A DNA stretch of 34,713 nucleotides from Candidatus Aminicenantota bacterium (GTDB lineage Bacteria; Acidobacteriota; Aminicenantia; Aminicenantales; UBA4085): positions 1 through 34,713 of the forward strand of contig JAPKZG010000083.1 of NCBI GenBank assembly GCA_026393895.1, written 5' to 3'. Shown piece after piece: positions 21,046 to 29,087 of the stretch. Position numbers and translations under genes: made by a program. Below the pieces are notes generated by a model, which was not told where the DNA came from, did no database searches, and was given only the letters and a program-made list of their open reading frames with translations. Each line of letters begins with the position of its first letter. Within the stretch, counting starts at the first letter, position 1.

Positions 21046-23562
21046 ATGCTCGACGAAATTGTCGTGAAGAAGGCGGCCCAGCACAATTTGAAGCGGATCG
21101 ACGTCCGGCTGCCCCGGAACCGGTTCATCGTCGTCACCGGTCCGTCCGGCTCGGGCAAGTCCTCCCTGGCCTTCGACACGCTGTTCGCCGAAGGCCAGCG
21201 CCGCTATATCGAATGCATGTCGGCCTATGCCCGGCAATACATGGAAATGATGGAAAAGCCCTACGTCGAATCCATCGAGGGGCTCTCCCCGGCCATTTCG
21301 ATCGACCAGAAAACGATTTCGTCCAACCCGCGGTCCACGGTCGGCACCGTGACCGAAATGTACGACCTCCTCCGGCTGCTGTTCGCCCGGGTCGGCACCC
21401 CCCATTGCCCGTCCTGCGGCCGGGGCGTCAGTTCGCAATCGACGGATCAGATCGTTTCCCGGATCCTTGAATCATCCCGCGGCCGGGTCCGGATCCTGGC
21501 CCCGGTCATCAAGGGCCGCAAGGGCGAATACCACCGTCTGTTCGACCGCCTCCGGAAAAAAGGCTATCTCCGGCTCCGCCTGGACGGCGTTTTCCGCGAC
21601 CTCGAAGAGGAGATTATCCTGGCCAAGACCAAGGCCCATACGGGGGAGGTTCTGGTCGATGACCTGAAGCCTTCCATTTCCGCCAGAGCCCGCCTTCAAG
21701 AAGCGGTCGAGATGTCCCTGGAGCTGGCCGAAGGCGAGGTCCTGGTCCTGGCCGAAGATGGAAAGGAAAATTATTATTCCCGGAAACTCCGCTGCCCGGT
21801 CTGCGACGTCAGCCTCCCGGACCTCGAACCCCGCAATTTCTCCTTCAACAGCCCCTACGGCGCCTGCCCGCGCTGCCACGGGCTCGGGGCCGATTCGACG
21901 ACGAACGAGGACGGGGAATTGGAATTGACCGGGGACCTCTGCCCGGCCTGCAAAGGCGCCCGCCTCAACCCCCAGAGTTTGGCCGTCCGGATCGACGGCC
22001 GGAACATCCATGATTTAAGCCGGCTTCCGATCGACCGGCTGATCGGGGACCTCGGGAAGCTCGAAATTCTCGTTTCCCGGGAGGCGGTCGCCGAAAAAAT
22101 CCGCAAGGAACTCATCGGCCGATTGGGCGTCTGCAACGAGTTGGGCCTCTCCTATTTATCCCTCGACCGGACGACGGCCTCTCTATCGGGCGGCGAGGCG
22201 CAGCGGGTCCGGCTGGCGGCCCAGGTCGGGGCGCGCCTGCGGGGGATTCTTTACGTCCTTGACGAACCGACGATCGGCCTTCATCAGCGCGACAACGGGC
22301 GGCTGATCGGCCTGCTTCGGCGGATCCGGGACGACGGCAACACCGTCCTGGTCGTCGAGCACGACGAACAGACCATCCGGGCGGCCGATTTCATCCTCGA
22401 CCTCGGTCCCGGCGCGGGAGAACACGGCGGCCGGGTCGTGGCCGAAGGTCCCCTTGCGGAAATCCTCAAGTCCCCGTCTTCCTTGACGGCGAAATATCTG
22501 CGGGGGGAAGCGGTGGTTTCCTTTCCGGGCGATCGCCGCCCGGCGAAAGGCTGGCTGGTGGTCCGCAACGCCCGGGAGCACAACCTCAAGAACGTCGATG
22601 TCTCCATTCCCCTGGGTTGCATGACCGCCGTGACCGGCGTTTCGGGATCGGGTAAAAGCACCCTCGTTTTCGACATTCTCTTCCGCGCCCTCCAGAACGC
22701 GCTGTCCCATACGAAACTCCGGACCGGGGCTTATGACAAGATCGAGGGCATCCATCAACTGGACAAAGTCATTTCCGTGGACCAGAAACCGATCGGCCGG
22801 ACGCCGCGGTCCAATCCGGCCACTTACGCCGGGCTGTTCACCGACCTCCGGTTGTTGTTCGCCCACGCCCAGGAAGCCCGGTCCCGCGGTTACGGACCGG
22901 GGAGGTTCAGCTTCAACGTTCCGGGCGGCCGTTGCGAGGAATGCCAGGGCGCCGGGGTGAAACGGGTCGAGATGCATTTTCTTCCCGACGTCTTCGTCAC
23001 CTGCGATCGTTGCGGCGGGTTGCGCTACAACAAGGAAACGCTGGCGGTTCGTTACAAGGGCCGGTCGATCGCCGATTTCCTGGCGATGACCGTGGACGAA
23101 GCGTACGAATATCTCAAGGCCCAGCCCCGCCTCAAGCGCCGGCTGGCGACGTTGCGGCAGGTCGGACTCGGCTACATCCGGCTCGGCCAGCCGGCCCCGA
23201 CGCTTTCGGGCGGCGAAGCCCAGAGGATCAAGCTGACCAAGGAATTGGGCAAACGGGCCACCGGCCGGACCCTCTACCTTCTGGACGAGCCGACGACCGG
23301 CCTTCATTTCGACGACGTCCGCAAGCTTCTCGAAATTCTTTCCGAGCTCGTCCGCCTCGGCAACACCATGGTCATCATCGAGCACAACCTTGAAGTGATC
23401 CGGTTCTGCGACTATATTATTGACCTGGGCCCCGAAGGCGGCGAGGACGGGGGGCGCATTGTCGCGGCCGGCGTTCCCGAGGACGTCGCCGCCTCGGATT
23501 CCGCCACCGCCGGGTTTTTGCGGTCCGCCCTTTCGGCCGCCGGCCGTCCGGGCTCGAGTTAA
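21046..23562 (+). CDS. uvrA: UvrA, excinuclease ABC subunit A (compact form)
   Basis: The 838-residue protein is a two-ATPase UvrA. Site 1 has Walker A GPSGSGKS at 32-39 and LSGGEAQRVRL near 380-390; site 2 has GVSGSGKST near 520 and LSGGEAQRIKL near 722 with LLDEPTTGLH. The first zinc module (C250, C253, C274, C277) and the second (CEECQGAG with CDRCGG) are both complete. UvrA scans DNA for bulky lesions and loads UvrB. It is about 100 residues shorter than the usual 940: between CHGLG (277-281) and CPACKGARL (299-307) there are about 18 residues where E. coli has well over 100. All catalytic motifs remain, so it is probably functional. It leads a unit with holB and ricT. Confidence 0.96.
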   Translation: MLDEIVVKKAAQHNLKRIDVRLPRNRFIVVTGPSGSGKSSLAFDTLFAEGQRRYIECMSAYARQYMEMMEKPYVESIEGLSPAISIDQKTISSNPRSTVGTVTEMYDLLRLLFARVGTPHCPSCGRGVSSQSTDQIVSRILESSRGRVRILAPVIKGRKGEYHRLFDRLRKKGYLRLRLDGVFRDLEEEIILAKTKAHTGEVLVDDLKPSISARARLQEAVEMSLELAEGEVLVLAEDGKENYYSRKLRCPVCDVSLPDLEPRNFSFNSPYGACPRCHGLGADSTTNEDGELELTGDLCPACKGARLNPQSLAVRIDGRNIHDLSRLPIDRLIGDLGKLEILVSREAVAEKIRKELIGRLGVCNELGLSYLSLDRTTASLSGGEAQRVRLAAQVGARLRGILYVLDEPTIGLHQRDNGRLIGLLRRIRDDGNTVLVVEHDEQTIRAADFILDLGPGAGEHGGRVVAEGPLAEILKSPSSLTAKYLRGEAVVSFPGDRRPAKGWLVVRNAREHNLKNVDVSIPLGCMTAVTGVSGSGKSTLVFDILFRALQNALSHTKLRTGAYDKIEGIHQLDKVISVDQKPIGRTPRSNPATYAGLFTDLRLLFAHAQEARSRGYGPGRFSFNVPGGRCEECQGAGVKRVEMHFLPDVFVTCDRCGGLRYNKETLAVRYKGRSIADFLAMTVDEAYEYLKAQPRLKRRLATLRQVGLGYIRLGQPAPTLSGGEAQRIKLTKELGKRATGRTLYLLDEPTTGLHFDDVRKLLEILSELVRLGNTMVIIEHNLEVIRFCDYIIDLGPEGGEDGGRIVAAGVPEDVAASDSATAGFLRSALSAAGRPGSS

Positions 23563-23570
23563 GGAACGAT

Positions 23571-24668
23571 ATGGCTTTCGATCAGATCCCCGGAAACGTT
23601 CCGCTTAAGGATATTCTCCGTTCGGCGCTCCGCCGGAAGAGCGTTCTACCGAGCCTGCTGTTTTGCGGCTCCGAGGGCGCCGGCCAGCGTGAAACGGCCC
23701 GGGAGTTGGCCAAGGCGTTCAATTGCGAACGGCAATCCGATGACGCCTGCGACGAATGCCCTTCCTGCAGGGCGATCAACGCCGGGAACCATCCGGACAT
23801 CATCGACGTGATCGACCTGCCGAGGAAAATGGAAAAAGACGAGTCCGACGACAAAGACAAAGCGGAGAATACGGCGGACGATGACAAAAGCGGAGCGGAA
23901 GATTCGGGAAACGAATCAGACGACAAGGGCAAAAAAAAGAAGAACATCGTCATCGATCAAATCCGGAAGGCCATCGAACTCGCCCTCATGAAACCCATGA
24001 TCGGCCGCAAACGCGTTTTTCTGATCGATGACGCGTCCGAGATGAAAGACGCGGCCGCCAACGCGTCGCTGAAAATTCTCGAGGAACCGCCCGCCTTCAC
24101 CCAGTTCATCCTGATCACGTCCAACCCGGACCTTCTTTTGCCGACGATCCGTTCCCGGTGTCAGCTGTTTGTCTTCGGACCCGTCGGGACCGGGGAAATC
24201 GTCGCGGTCCTCCGCGAACGCGGGCTCGATGAGGTCCGGTCCAGGGTCGTCGCCTCGACGGTCCGGGGAAATTATCAAAAGGCCCGGACGATGGACTGGG
24301 ATGAGTTCTTCGAGGAACGCGGGCAGGCCTGGGAATTGTTCCGGGCGATTCTGACCGGAAAAGACGGGACGGAATTTATCCGAAGGTTCTCCGGCGGACG
24401 AAAACCCGCTTCGCGCGAGGAGATGGAGGCGACGCTCGATCTTTTCCGCGGGTTCGGCCGGGATCTTCTGCTTCTCGGTGAAACGGGAGAAGCCGGCGGC
24501 CTGCTTAATCCCGACCTCGAAGACGGCCTTCGGGAACTCGCTTCCGCCGTTGAATCCGGGCGGGCGCTGCGCCTGATCCGCGCCGTCGATTCGGCGATGG
24601 TTTCGCTGGATAAATACGCGAACATCCGCTTGATGACAAGCGTTTTGTTCGCGAGAATGACAGGATAA
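23571..24668 (+). CDS. holB: DNA polymerase III delta-prime subunit (clamp loader)
   Basis: The 365-residue protein has the AAA+ fold of delta-prime. SLLFCGSEGAGQRETARELA near 29-46 is a P-loop with Arg in place of the Lys, as in non-hydrolysing delta-prime. The zinc module has Cys52, 60, 63 and 66 (CDECPSC). Residues about 86-124 form an unusual Asp/Glu/Lys/Ser-rich insert without hydrophobics. The RKAIELALMKP, KRVFLIDDAS and ANASLKILEEPP segments follow, with SRCQ near 194. The C-terminal collar domain completes it. It opens the beta clamp for loading with delta and gamma/tau. It starts 8 bases after uvrA with AAGGA upstream, and ricT follows 4 bases after its stop, a common holB-ricT pairing. 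Confidence 0.92.
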   Translation: MAFDQIPGNVPLKDILRSALRRKSVLPSLLFCGSEGAGQRETARELAKAFNCERQSDDACDECPSCRAINAGNHPDIIDVIDLPRKMEKDESDDKDKAENTADDDKSGAEDSGNESDDKGKKKKNIVIDQIRKAIELALMKPMIGRKRVFLIDDASEMKDAAANASLKILEEPPAFTQFILITSNPDLLLPTIRSRCQLFVFGPVGTGEIVAVLRERGLDEVRSRVVASTVRGNYQKARTMDWDEFFEERGQAWELFRAILTGKDGTEFIRRFSGGRKPASREEMEATLDLFRGFGRDLLLLGETGEAGGLLNPDLEDGLRELASAVESGRALRLIRAVDSAMVSLDKYANIRLMTSVLFARMTG

Positions 24669-24672
24669 CGAC

Positions 24673-25353
24673 ATGAGCGATTTGGTTTGTCTGGTTTCCC
24701 TGACCAACGGAAGGATGATCCGCGCCCGCAAGGGCGGCTTCGACCTTGTCCGGGACGATCTGTGCCTCGTGGAATCCGAGTTCGGCGGCGACCTGGCCAG
24801 GGTCGTCGATACCGAGGGGCCGGTTTGCCGCCATCCCAACCGAGCGGAGGAGGCTCCGAAGATTCTCCGCAAGGCGGACGCGGAGGACGAGCGCCGGCTT
24901 CAGTGGCTCCGGGAGCGGGAGCAGCGGGCCCACGCCTTCTGTCAGGATCGGATCAAGTTCCGGAACCTGGCGATGAAACTCACCGCGGTCCGGTATTACT
25001 TCAGCGAGAAAAAAGGCGTCTTTTTCTACACGGCCGACGGCCGGATCGATTTCCGCCAGCTGGTCAAGGATTTGGCCAAGGAGCTGCGGATGCGGATCGA
25101 AATGCGCCAGGTCGGCGTCCGCGACGAGGCCAAGATGATCGGCGGCCTCGGGGTCTGCGGCCGGCCGCTCTGTTGCGCCTCGTTCATGAAAACGTTCGAA
25201 CCCGTGACGATCCAGAAGGCCCGGAAGCAACAGATCGCCATCAACCCGACCAAAATATCGGGATTGTGCGGCCGGCTGATGTGCTGTCTGGCGTTCGAAG
25301 AGGAAACCCGGGGCCGGATGTATTACGACGAGGAAACTCCGAACGAGGACTGA
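24673..25353 (+). CDS. ricT: RicT/PSP1-domain protein
   Basis: The 226-residue protein carries the PSP1 domain at about 60-150 (EDERRLQWLREREQRAHAFC, split) and the C-terminal cysteine pairs CGRPLCC (162-168) and CGRLMCC (199-205). In B. subtilis RicT, cysteines of this region bind a 4Fe-4S cluster in the RicA-RicF-RicT complex, which assists RNase Y processing, sporulation and competence. RicA and RicF are not seen here. Association with holB is widespread. AGGATAAC precedes the ATG. Its role in this organism is unknown; the family call is strong. It ends convergently with the anti-sigma gene 139 bases downstream. Confidence 0.93.
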   Translation: MSDLVCLVSLTNGRMIRARKGGFDLVRDDLCLVESEFGGDLARVVDTEGPVCRHPNRAEEAPKILRKADAEDERRLQWLREREQRAHAFCQDRIKFRNLAMKLTAVRYYFSEKKGVFFYTADGRIDFRQLVKDLAKELRMRIEMRQVGVRDEAKMIGGLGVCGRPLCCASFMKTFEPVTIQKARKQQIAINPTKISGLCGRLMCCLAFEEETRGRMYYDEETPNED

Positions 25354-25390
25354 AGCTCCATGGACTTCCATCCACGGGATCTTTGTATAT

Positions 25391-25465
25391 CCGGCGTTGG
25401 AGCGCCGGTCCCCGAAGCGGGATATCCGTTGCCTCTCCGCGGATTCACGTCTGAATAATCCCGCG
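25391..25465. other. Two small hairpins between convergent ricT and anti-sigma genes
   Basis: CCGGCG/CGCCGG (25391-25408, 6-base loop) and CGCGGATT/AATCCCGCG (25438-25465, one bulge, 11-base loop) lie in the 139-base convergent gap. Neither is followed by a T-run. They may act as a shared transcript-end region, but this is weak. Confidence 0.3.
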
Positions 25466-25492
25466 AAGGGGATTGAGCCGTCGTCGCGCCGG

Positions 25493-26122
25493 TCAGCGGG
25501 CGATTGAAAAGAGTGTTTCGGAGGAGGCGGCCAGCAGCGTTCCCTCGGCCGCATAGGCCTTCACCTTCCAGGCATAGGTTTTTCCCGGGGCAATCCGGCC
25601 GGCGATCTCCGCCGGGATTTTGATCGAGGTCTTCCGCGTTTCCGCCGTCCAAGCCGGTTCGATGCCCGCGAGAATAATGGCGTATTCGGCCGCGCCTCCG
25701 ACCGGGCGCCAGACGAATTCCTTCGGGCTTCTGCCGAGGACGCCGACCGGGGCGATGAGAACCATCGACTCTCCACGAACGGTCCGATTCCCGCTGTCCG
25801 GAAAATCCGGCGGTCTAGGCGGGCGCGGAACGATGAGGAAAACCGCCGCGGCCAGGAGAGCGACGGCGACACCCGCCGAAACCCAGCCGAGGGGGAACCG
25901 GCGAAATCCCGTCCGATCAGACGCCTTGACGGCCGCCGCGGCCGGGGCGGGACCGGCCGCTTTGACGGCGTCGAGAAGGGCGGCCCTCTCGGCCGTCAGC
26001 CGGAAACAATCCGGGCAATCGAAATAATGTTTCTCGAACCGCTCGGTCTCCTCCGCGTTCAACCGGCCGAGAAGATAGGAATCGATTTGGGCTTCAAACT
26101 CGGGATGTTCGGGATGGCGCAT
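25493..26122 (-). CDS. Zinc-finger anti-sigma factor, membrane-anchored
   Basis: The 209-residue protein starts with a ZAS/zf-HC2 domain: ERFEKHYFDCPDCF with His32, Cys36 and Cys39, the HxxxCxxC zinc motif that clamps ECF sigma factors. An Ala-rich linker follows, then one membrane helix at about 79-98, then a C-terminal outside domain of about 110 residues with a fibronectin-like strand pattern (FVWRPVGGAAEYAIIL, KIPAEIAGRIAPGKTYAWKV). The outside domain resembles a sensory beta-sandwich; no ligand is known. It lies 23 bases after the sigma gene with an AAGGA Shine-Dalgarno site, a normal sigma/anti-sigma pair. Confidence 0.85.
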   Translation of the reverse strand: MRHPEHPEFEAQIDSYLLGRLNAEETERFEKHYFDCPDCFRLTAERAALLDAVKAAGPAPAAAAVKASDRTGFRRFPLGWVSAGVAVALLAAAVFLIVPRPPRPPDFPDSGNRTVRGESMVLIAPVGVLGRSPKEFVWRPVGGAAEYAIILAGIEPAWTAETRKTSIKIPAEIAGRIAPGKTYAWKVKAYAAEGTLLAASSETLFSIAR

Positions 26123-26145
26123 CGGATCGAATCCTTGTCCTTTCT

Positions 26146-26679
26146 TTAGTCGGGCGAAGGAGAGGAAAATGACATCGCCGCCCGGCGCATGCTTTTTTGA
26201 AGAAGTTTACAGGCGTAGTAAACGCGCTCGCTGACCTGGGCCGGAGTGATCCCGAGCCGGAGGGCGGTTTCCTCCCGGGACATTTCCCGGTAATAAAAAA
26301 GATCCAAAACTTCGCGGTATTTCGGGGGAAGGGCTGCGACGGCCGCGGTCAAGTCCCTGAGGCGCTCCTCTTCTTCGAGCCGGTTCTGGGCGGTGGAAAC
26401 GTCGATTTCCTCCGGGAAACGGGGGGCGATTTTCGATTTTTCCCGGATGTAATCGACGATTCTCCGGCACGTGATCGTGTAAATGAACGTGCCGATCTTG
26501 GAGTCCCCGCGAAACTCGCCGGCTTTGACCTTGGCGATCGTCTGAGCGAGGACTTCATTGGTCAAATCCTCCCAATCCGGGTTTTGCCATCCGAGGGCGC
26601 GGCGGATCTTGAAGCCGATGATCGGCCGGAAATGAGCGACGACCGCGTCCAGGTCGATTTCGGGTCGGGGCCGGGGCAT
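26146..26679 (-). CDS. ECF-type RNA polymerase sigma factor
   Basis: The 177-residue protein has sigma region 2 (about 15-85; WEDLTNEVLAQTIAKV and FRGDSKIGTFIYTITCRRIVDY match the core-binding and -10-melting segments) and region 4 (about 110-165; ALPPKYREVLDLFYYREMSREETALRLGI, a helix-turn-helix reading the -35). The linker between them is short, as in ECF (group IV) factors. It probably controls a stress regulon together with the anti-sigma gene downstream. It starts 10 bases after ftsK with no Shine-Dalgarno site, so read-through from ftsK is likely. No typical ECF autoregulatory AAC box was found upstream. Confidence 0.93.
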   Translation of the reverse strand: MPRPRPEIDLDAVVAHFRPIIGFKIRRALGWQNPDWEDLTNEVLAQTIAKVKAGEFRGDSKIGTFIYTITCRRIVDYIREKSKIAPRFPEEIDVSTAQNRLEEEERLRDLTAAVAALPPKYREVLDLFYYREMSREETALRLGITPAQVSERVYYACKLLQKSMRRAAMSFSSPSPD

Positions 26680-26689
26680 GGGGGACGTC

Positions 26690-29065
26690 TTAATCGCCGG
26701 ACGAGGCCTTTTTGGTCGAATTCAGCATGTAGCTCTTCACGTCGACCAGGATCTCCCGCGGCTTGCTGCCTTCCGACGGGCCGAGAATGCCCTCCTGCTC
26801 CATCTGGTCGATCAAGCGGGAAGCCCGCGCGTACCCGAGTTTGAGACGCCGCTGGAGGTAGGAGGCCGAGGCCTGGCCGGTATGGAGAATCAATTTGACC
26901 GCTTCGTCGAACATCGCATCCTTTTCGTCCGACTTGCCCCAGGGTTGTTCCCCGGTGTGCTGGAGGACGTCGACGATGCGTTCGTCGTATTCAGGCACGC
27001 CCTGTTTTTTCACGAAATTGACCAGCCGGCGGACTTCCGGAATCGAGACATAGGAGCAGTGGAGGCGGATCAGCCGCGGATAATTCGGGGGGATGAACAG
27101 CATGTCGCCCATCCCCAGGAGTTTCTCCGCCCCGTTCTCGTCCAGGATGACCCGGGAGTCGATCTTGCTGGGGACGCGGAAAGCGATCCGGCTGGGGAAG
27201 TTGTTTTTGATCGTGCCGGTGATGATGTCGGTGGAGGGACGCTGGGTGGCCAGGACGAGATGAATGCCGACCGCCCGGGCGAGCTGGGCCAGCCGACCGA
27301 TGGCGAAATCGACGTCCTGCCCGCTGACCATGATGAGGTCGGCCAGCTCGTCGATGATGATGACGATATAGGGCATGGGCCGGAGCTTTTCCTTGTCCTC
27401 CTCGGTCAGCTTGCCCTTCTTTTCCTGGATCAGTTCGGCGATGTGATGGTTGTACTGATCGATGTTGCGGACCTTCGCCTGCTGCATCAGGTAATAGCGC
27501 TCCTCCATCTTTTTGATCGTGTCCATCAGGATGGCCGCCGCCTTCTTGGCGTCGTTGATGACCGGGCTGAGAAGATGGGGAATCCCGTCGTACAGCGAAA
27601 ATTCCAGCCGCTTGGGGTCGATGAGAAGGAGCTTGACCTCGCTGGGCGAGGCTTTATAAAGAATGCTGGCGATCAGGGCGTTGAGGCAGACGCTTTTTCC
27701 CGTGCCCGTCGCCCCGGCCACGAGAAGATGGGGCATCACCCCGAGATCGGTCACGTAGACTTCGTCGTGAACGGTCTTGCCCAGGGCGAGGGTGAGCTTG
27801 GACGGCGATTTGACGAAGGGTTCGGACTCGAGAATGTCGCGGAGCTTGATGACTTCGCGTTTGTTGTTGGGGATTTCCACGCCCAGGGAGGATTTGCCCG
27901 GAATCCGCTGGATCCGGACGGATTCGGCGCCGAGGGCCAGGGCCAGGTCGTCGGCGAGGTTCGTGACCTGGTTGATTTTAATCCCGGGTTTCGGGCAGTA
28001 TTCATACGTGGTGATGACCGGGCCGGGATGATACTCCCGGACTTCGCCCTCGACTTTGAATTCGGCCAGTTTCTCCTCGATCAGGCGGCGCTTTTCCTGG
28101 AGTTCCGCCTTGTCGATTTGTTCGGTCGGAGCGCCGGGGTCCAAAAGCGTCAAGGGCGGCAGAGTGTAGGCCGGCCGGTCGTCGAATTGGGGAAAAGCGA
28201 ATTGTTCGGGTTTAACCACGGCGGGGAGCGGCGGTTTGACCGCGGCTTTGCGCAGTTCGCGACGCGGAGAAGACGGCGGCTCCCGGCGGTCCGTTCTCGC
28301 CGGCGCGAGCGTTGCGGCCGGCTCCTTTTTGTTCCGGTCCTCCGGAATTTTCTCCCGTCCGGCGTCCTCGGTTTTCTTTCGGAATAGGCCCTTCCTCGCC
28401 GGCTCTTCCTCCCGGGCCGGTTTTTCCGGCTTGGGGCGCCGGGGGATCCGGATCTTCACTCCGGCGATGGTGAACCGGGACATCCGTCCGATGCCCACGA
28501 ACAGCCGCTTGAACGAGAATCCGCCGACCGCGATGGCGAAGAGCGACGCCGCCGCCAGGAGAACGATCAACGCCCCGGTGCTGCTGAGAAAGCTGTGGAG
28601 AAACGAGACAAGCAGCTTGCCGAGAACACCCCCCACGGGGATTCTTTTGCCTCCCCAGGTGATTTCTTGGAAGAAAAGATCCAGGAGAGGACATAGAATG
28701 AGGAGAAGAAGCAGGAACTGACCGGCTTTCCGGAAGATGAACTTGCGGTTTCCGTGAAGAACCGCCCGGAGGCCGAGGTATCCGGCCGCCAGCGGAAGGA
28801 GCAACGCGGCTAAGCCGAGGGCGGCATAGGCCGTTTCGGCCGTTTCCGAACCGAATCGTCCTCCCCAATTGGCGATCCGGACGCCCTTGGGCGCGGCGCT
28901 CGCCCAGGACGGATCGCGGGAGTCGTAACTGACCAGTGCTACGAGGAGAAAGAGAGCGGCGAAAATGAGCAACATGCCGACGGCCTCGGAAAGCGGAAAC
29001 TTCCGCCGGGGCGCCGCTTTCGGCGCGGTTTTAACGTTTGCTTTCCGCCGTTTGGCCTTGCTCAT
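26690..29065 (-). CDS. ftsK: FtsK/SpoIIIE DNA translocase
   Basis: The 791-residue protein has four N-terminal membrane helices (near 29-46, 80-101, 114-133 and 150-182), a Lys/Glu/Pro/Arg-rich linker (about 205-300), and the RecA-like motor: Walker A GATGTGKS at 451-458, Walker B LLLIDPKR at 479-486, and IIDELADLIM near 582. The C-terminal gamma domain (about 720-785; SASYLQRRLKLGYARASRLIDQ, split) reads the KOPS polar DNA sequences. FtsK moves chromosome ends through the septum and activates dimer resolution at dif. Its ATG has no Shine-Dalgarno site and lies 13 bases behind a perfect extended -10. The sigma/anti-sigma genes follow on the same strand. Confidence 0.97.
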   Translation of the reverse strand: MSKAKRRKANVKTAPKAAPRRKFPLSEAVGMLLIFAALFLLVALVSYDSRDPSWASAAPKGVRIANWGGRFGSETAETAYAALGLAALLLPLAAGYLGLRAVLHGNRKFIFRKAGQFLLLLLILCPLLDLFFQEITWGGKRIPVGGVLGKLLVSFLHSFLSSTGALIVLLAAASLFAIAVGGFSFKRLFVGIGRMSRFTIAGVKIRIPRRPKPEKPAREEEPARKGLFRKKTEDAGREKIPEDRNKKEPAATLAPARTDRREPPSSPRRELRKAAVKPPLPAVVKPEQFAFPQFDDRPAYTLPPLTLLDPGAPTEQIDKAELQEKRRLIEEKLAEFKVEGEVREYHPGPVITTYEYCPKPGIKINQVTNLADDLALALGAESVRIQRIPGKSSLGVEIPNNKREVIKLRDILESEPFVKSPSKLTLALGKTVHDEVYVTDLGVMPHLLVAGATGTGKSVCLNALIASILYKASPSEVKLLLIDPKRLEFSLYDGIPHLLSPVINDAKKAAAILMDTIKKMEERYYLMQQAKVRNIDQYNHHIAELIQEKKGKLTEEDKEKLRPMPYIVIIIDELADLIMVSGQDVDFAIGRLAQLARAVGIHLVLATQRPSTDIITGTIKNNFPSRIAFRVPSKIDSRVILDENGAEKLLGMGDMLFIPPNYPRLIRLHCSYVSIPEVRRLVNFVKKQGVPEYDERIVDVLQHTGEQPWGKSDEKDAMFDEAVKLILHTGQASASYLQRRLKLGYARASRLIDQMEQEGILGPSEGSKPREILVDVKSYMLNSTKKASSGD

Positions 29066-29078
29066 GAGATGATTGAAA

Positions 29079-29087
29079 ATTATATCA
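29079..29087 (-). promoter_or_regulatory. Extended -10 promoter of ftsK overlapping the upstream stop codon
   Basis: Minus-strand TGATATAAT (29087-29079) is a perfect extended -10. Its TGA is also the stop codon of the glycosyltransferase gene (29087-29085). No good -35 is seen, as expected for extended -10 promoters. The leader would be about 6 bases. Confidence 0.6.

Noticed and set aside
26678-28387. 569-codon plus-strand frame opposite ftsK
   Set aside because: Shadow of ftsK, with no recognisable domains and ftsK motifs intact on the other strand.
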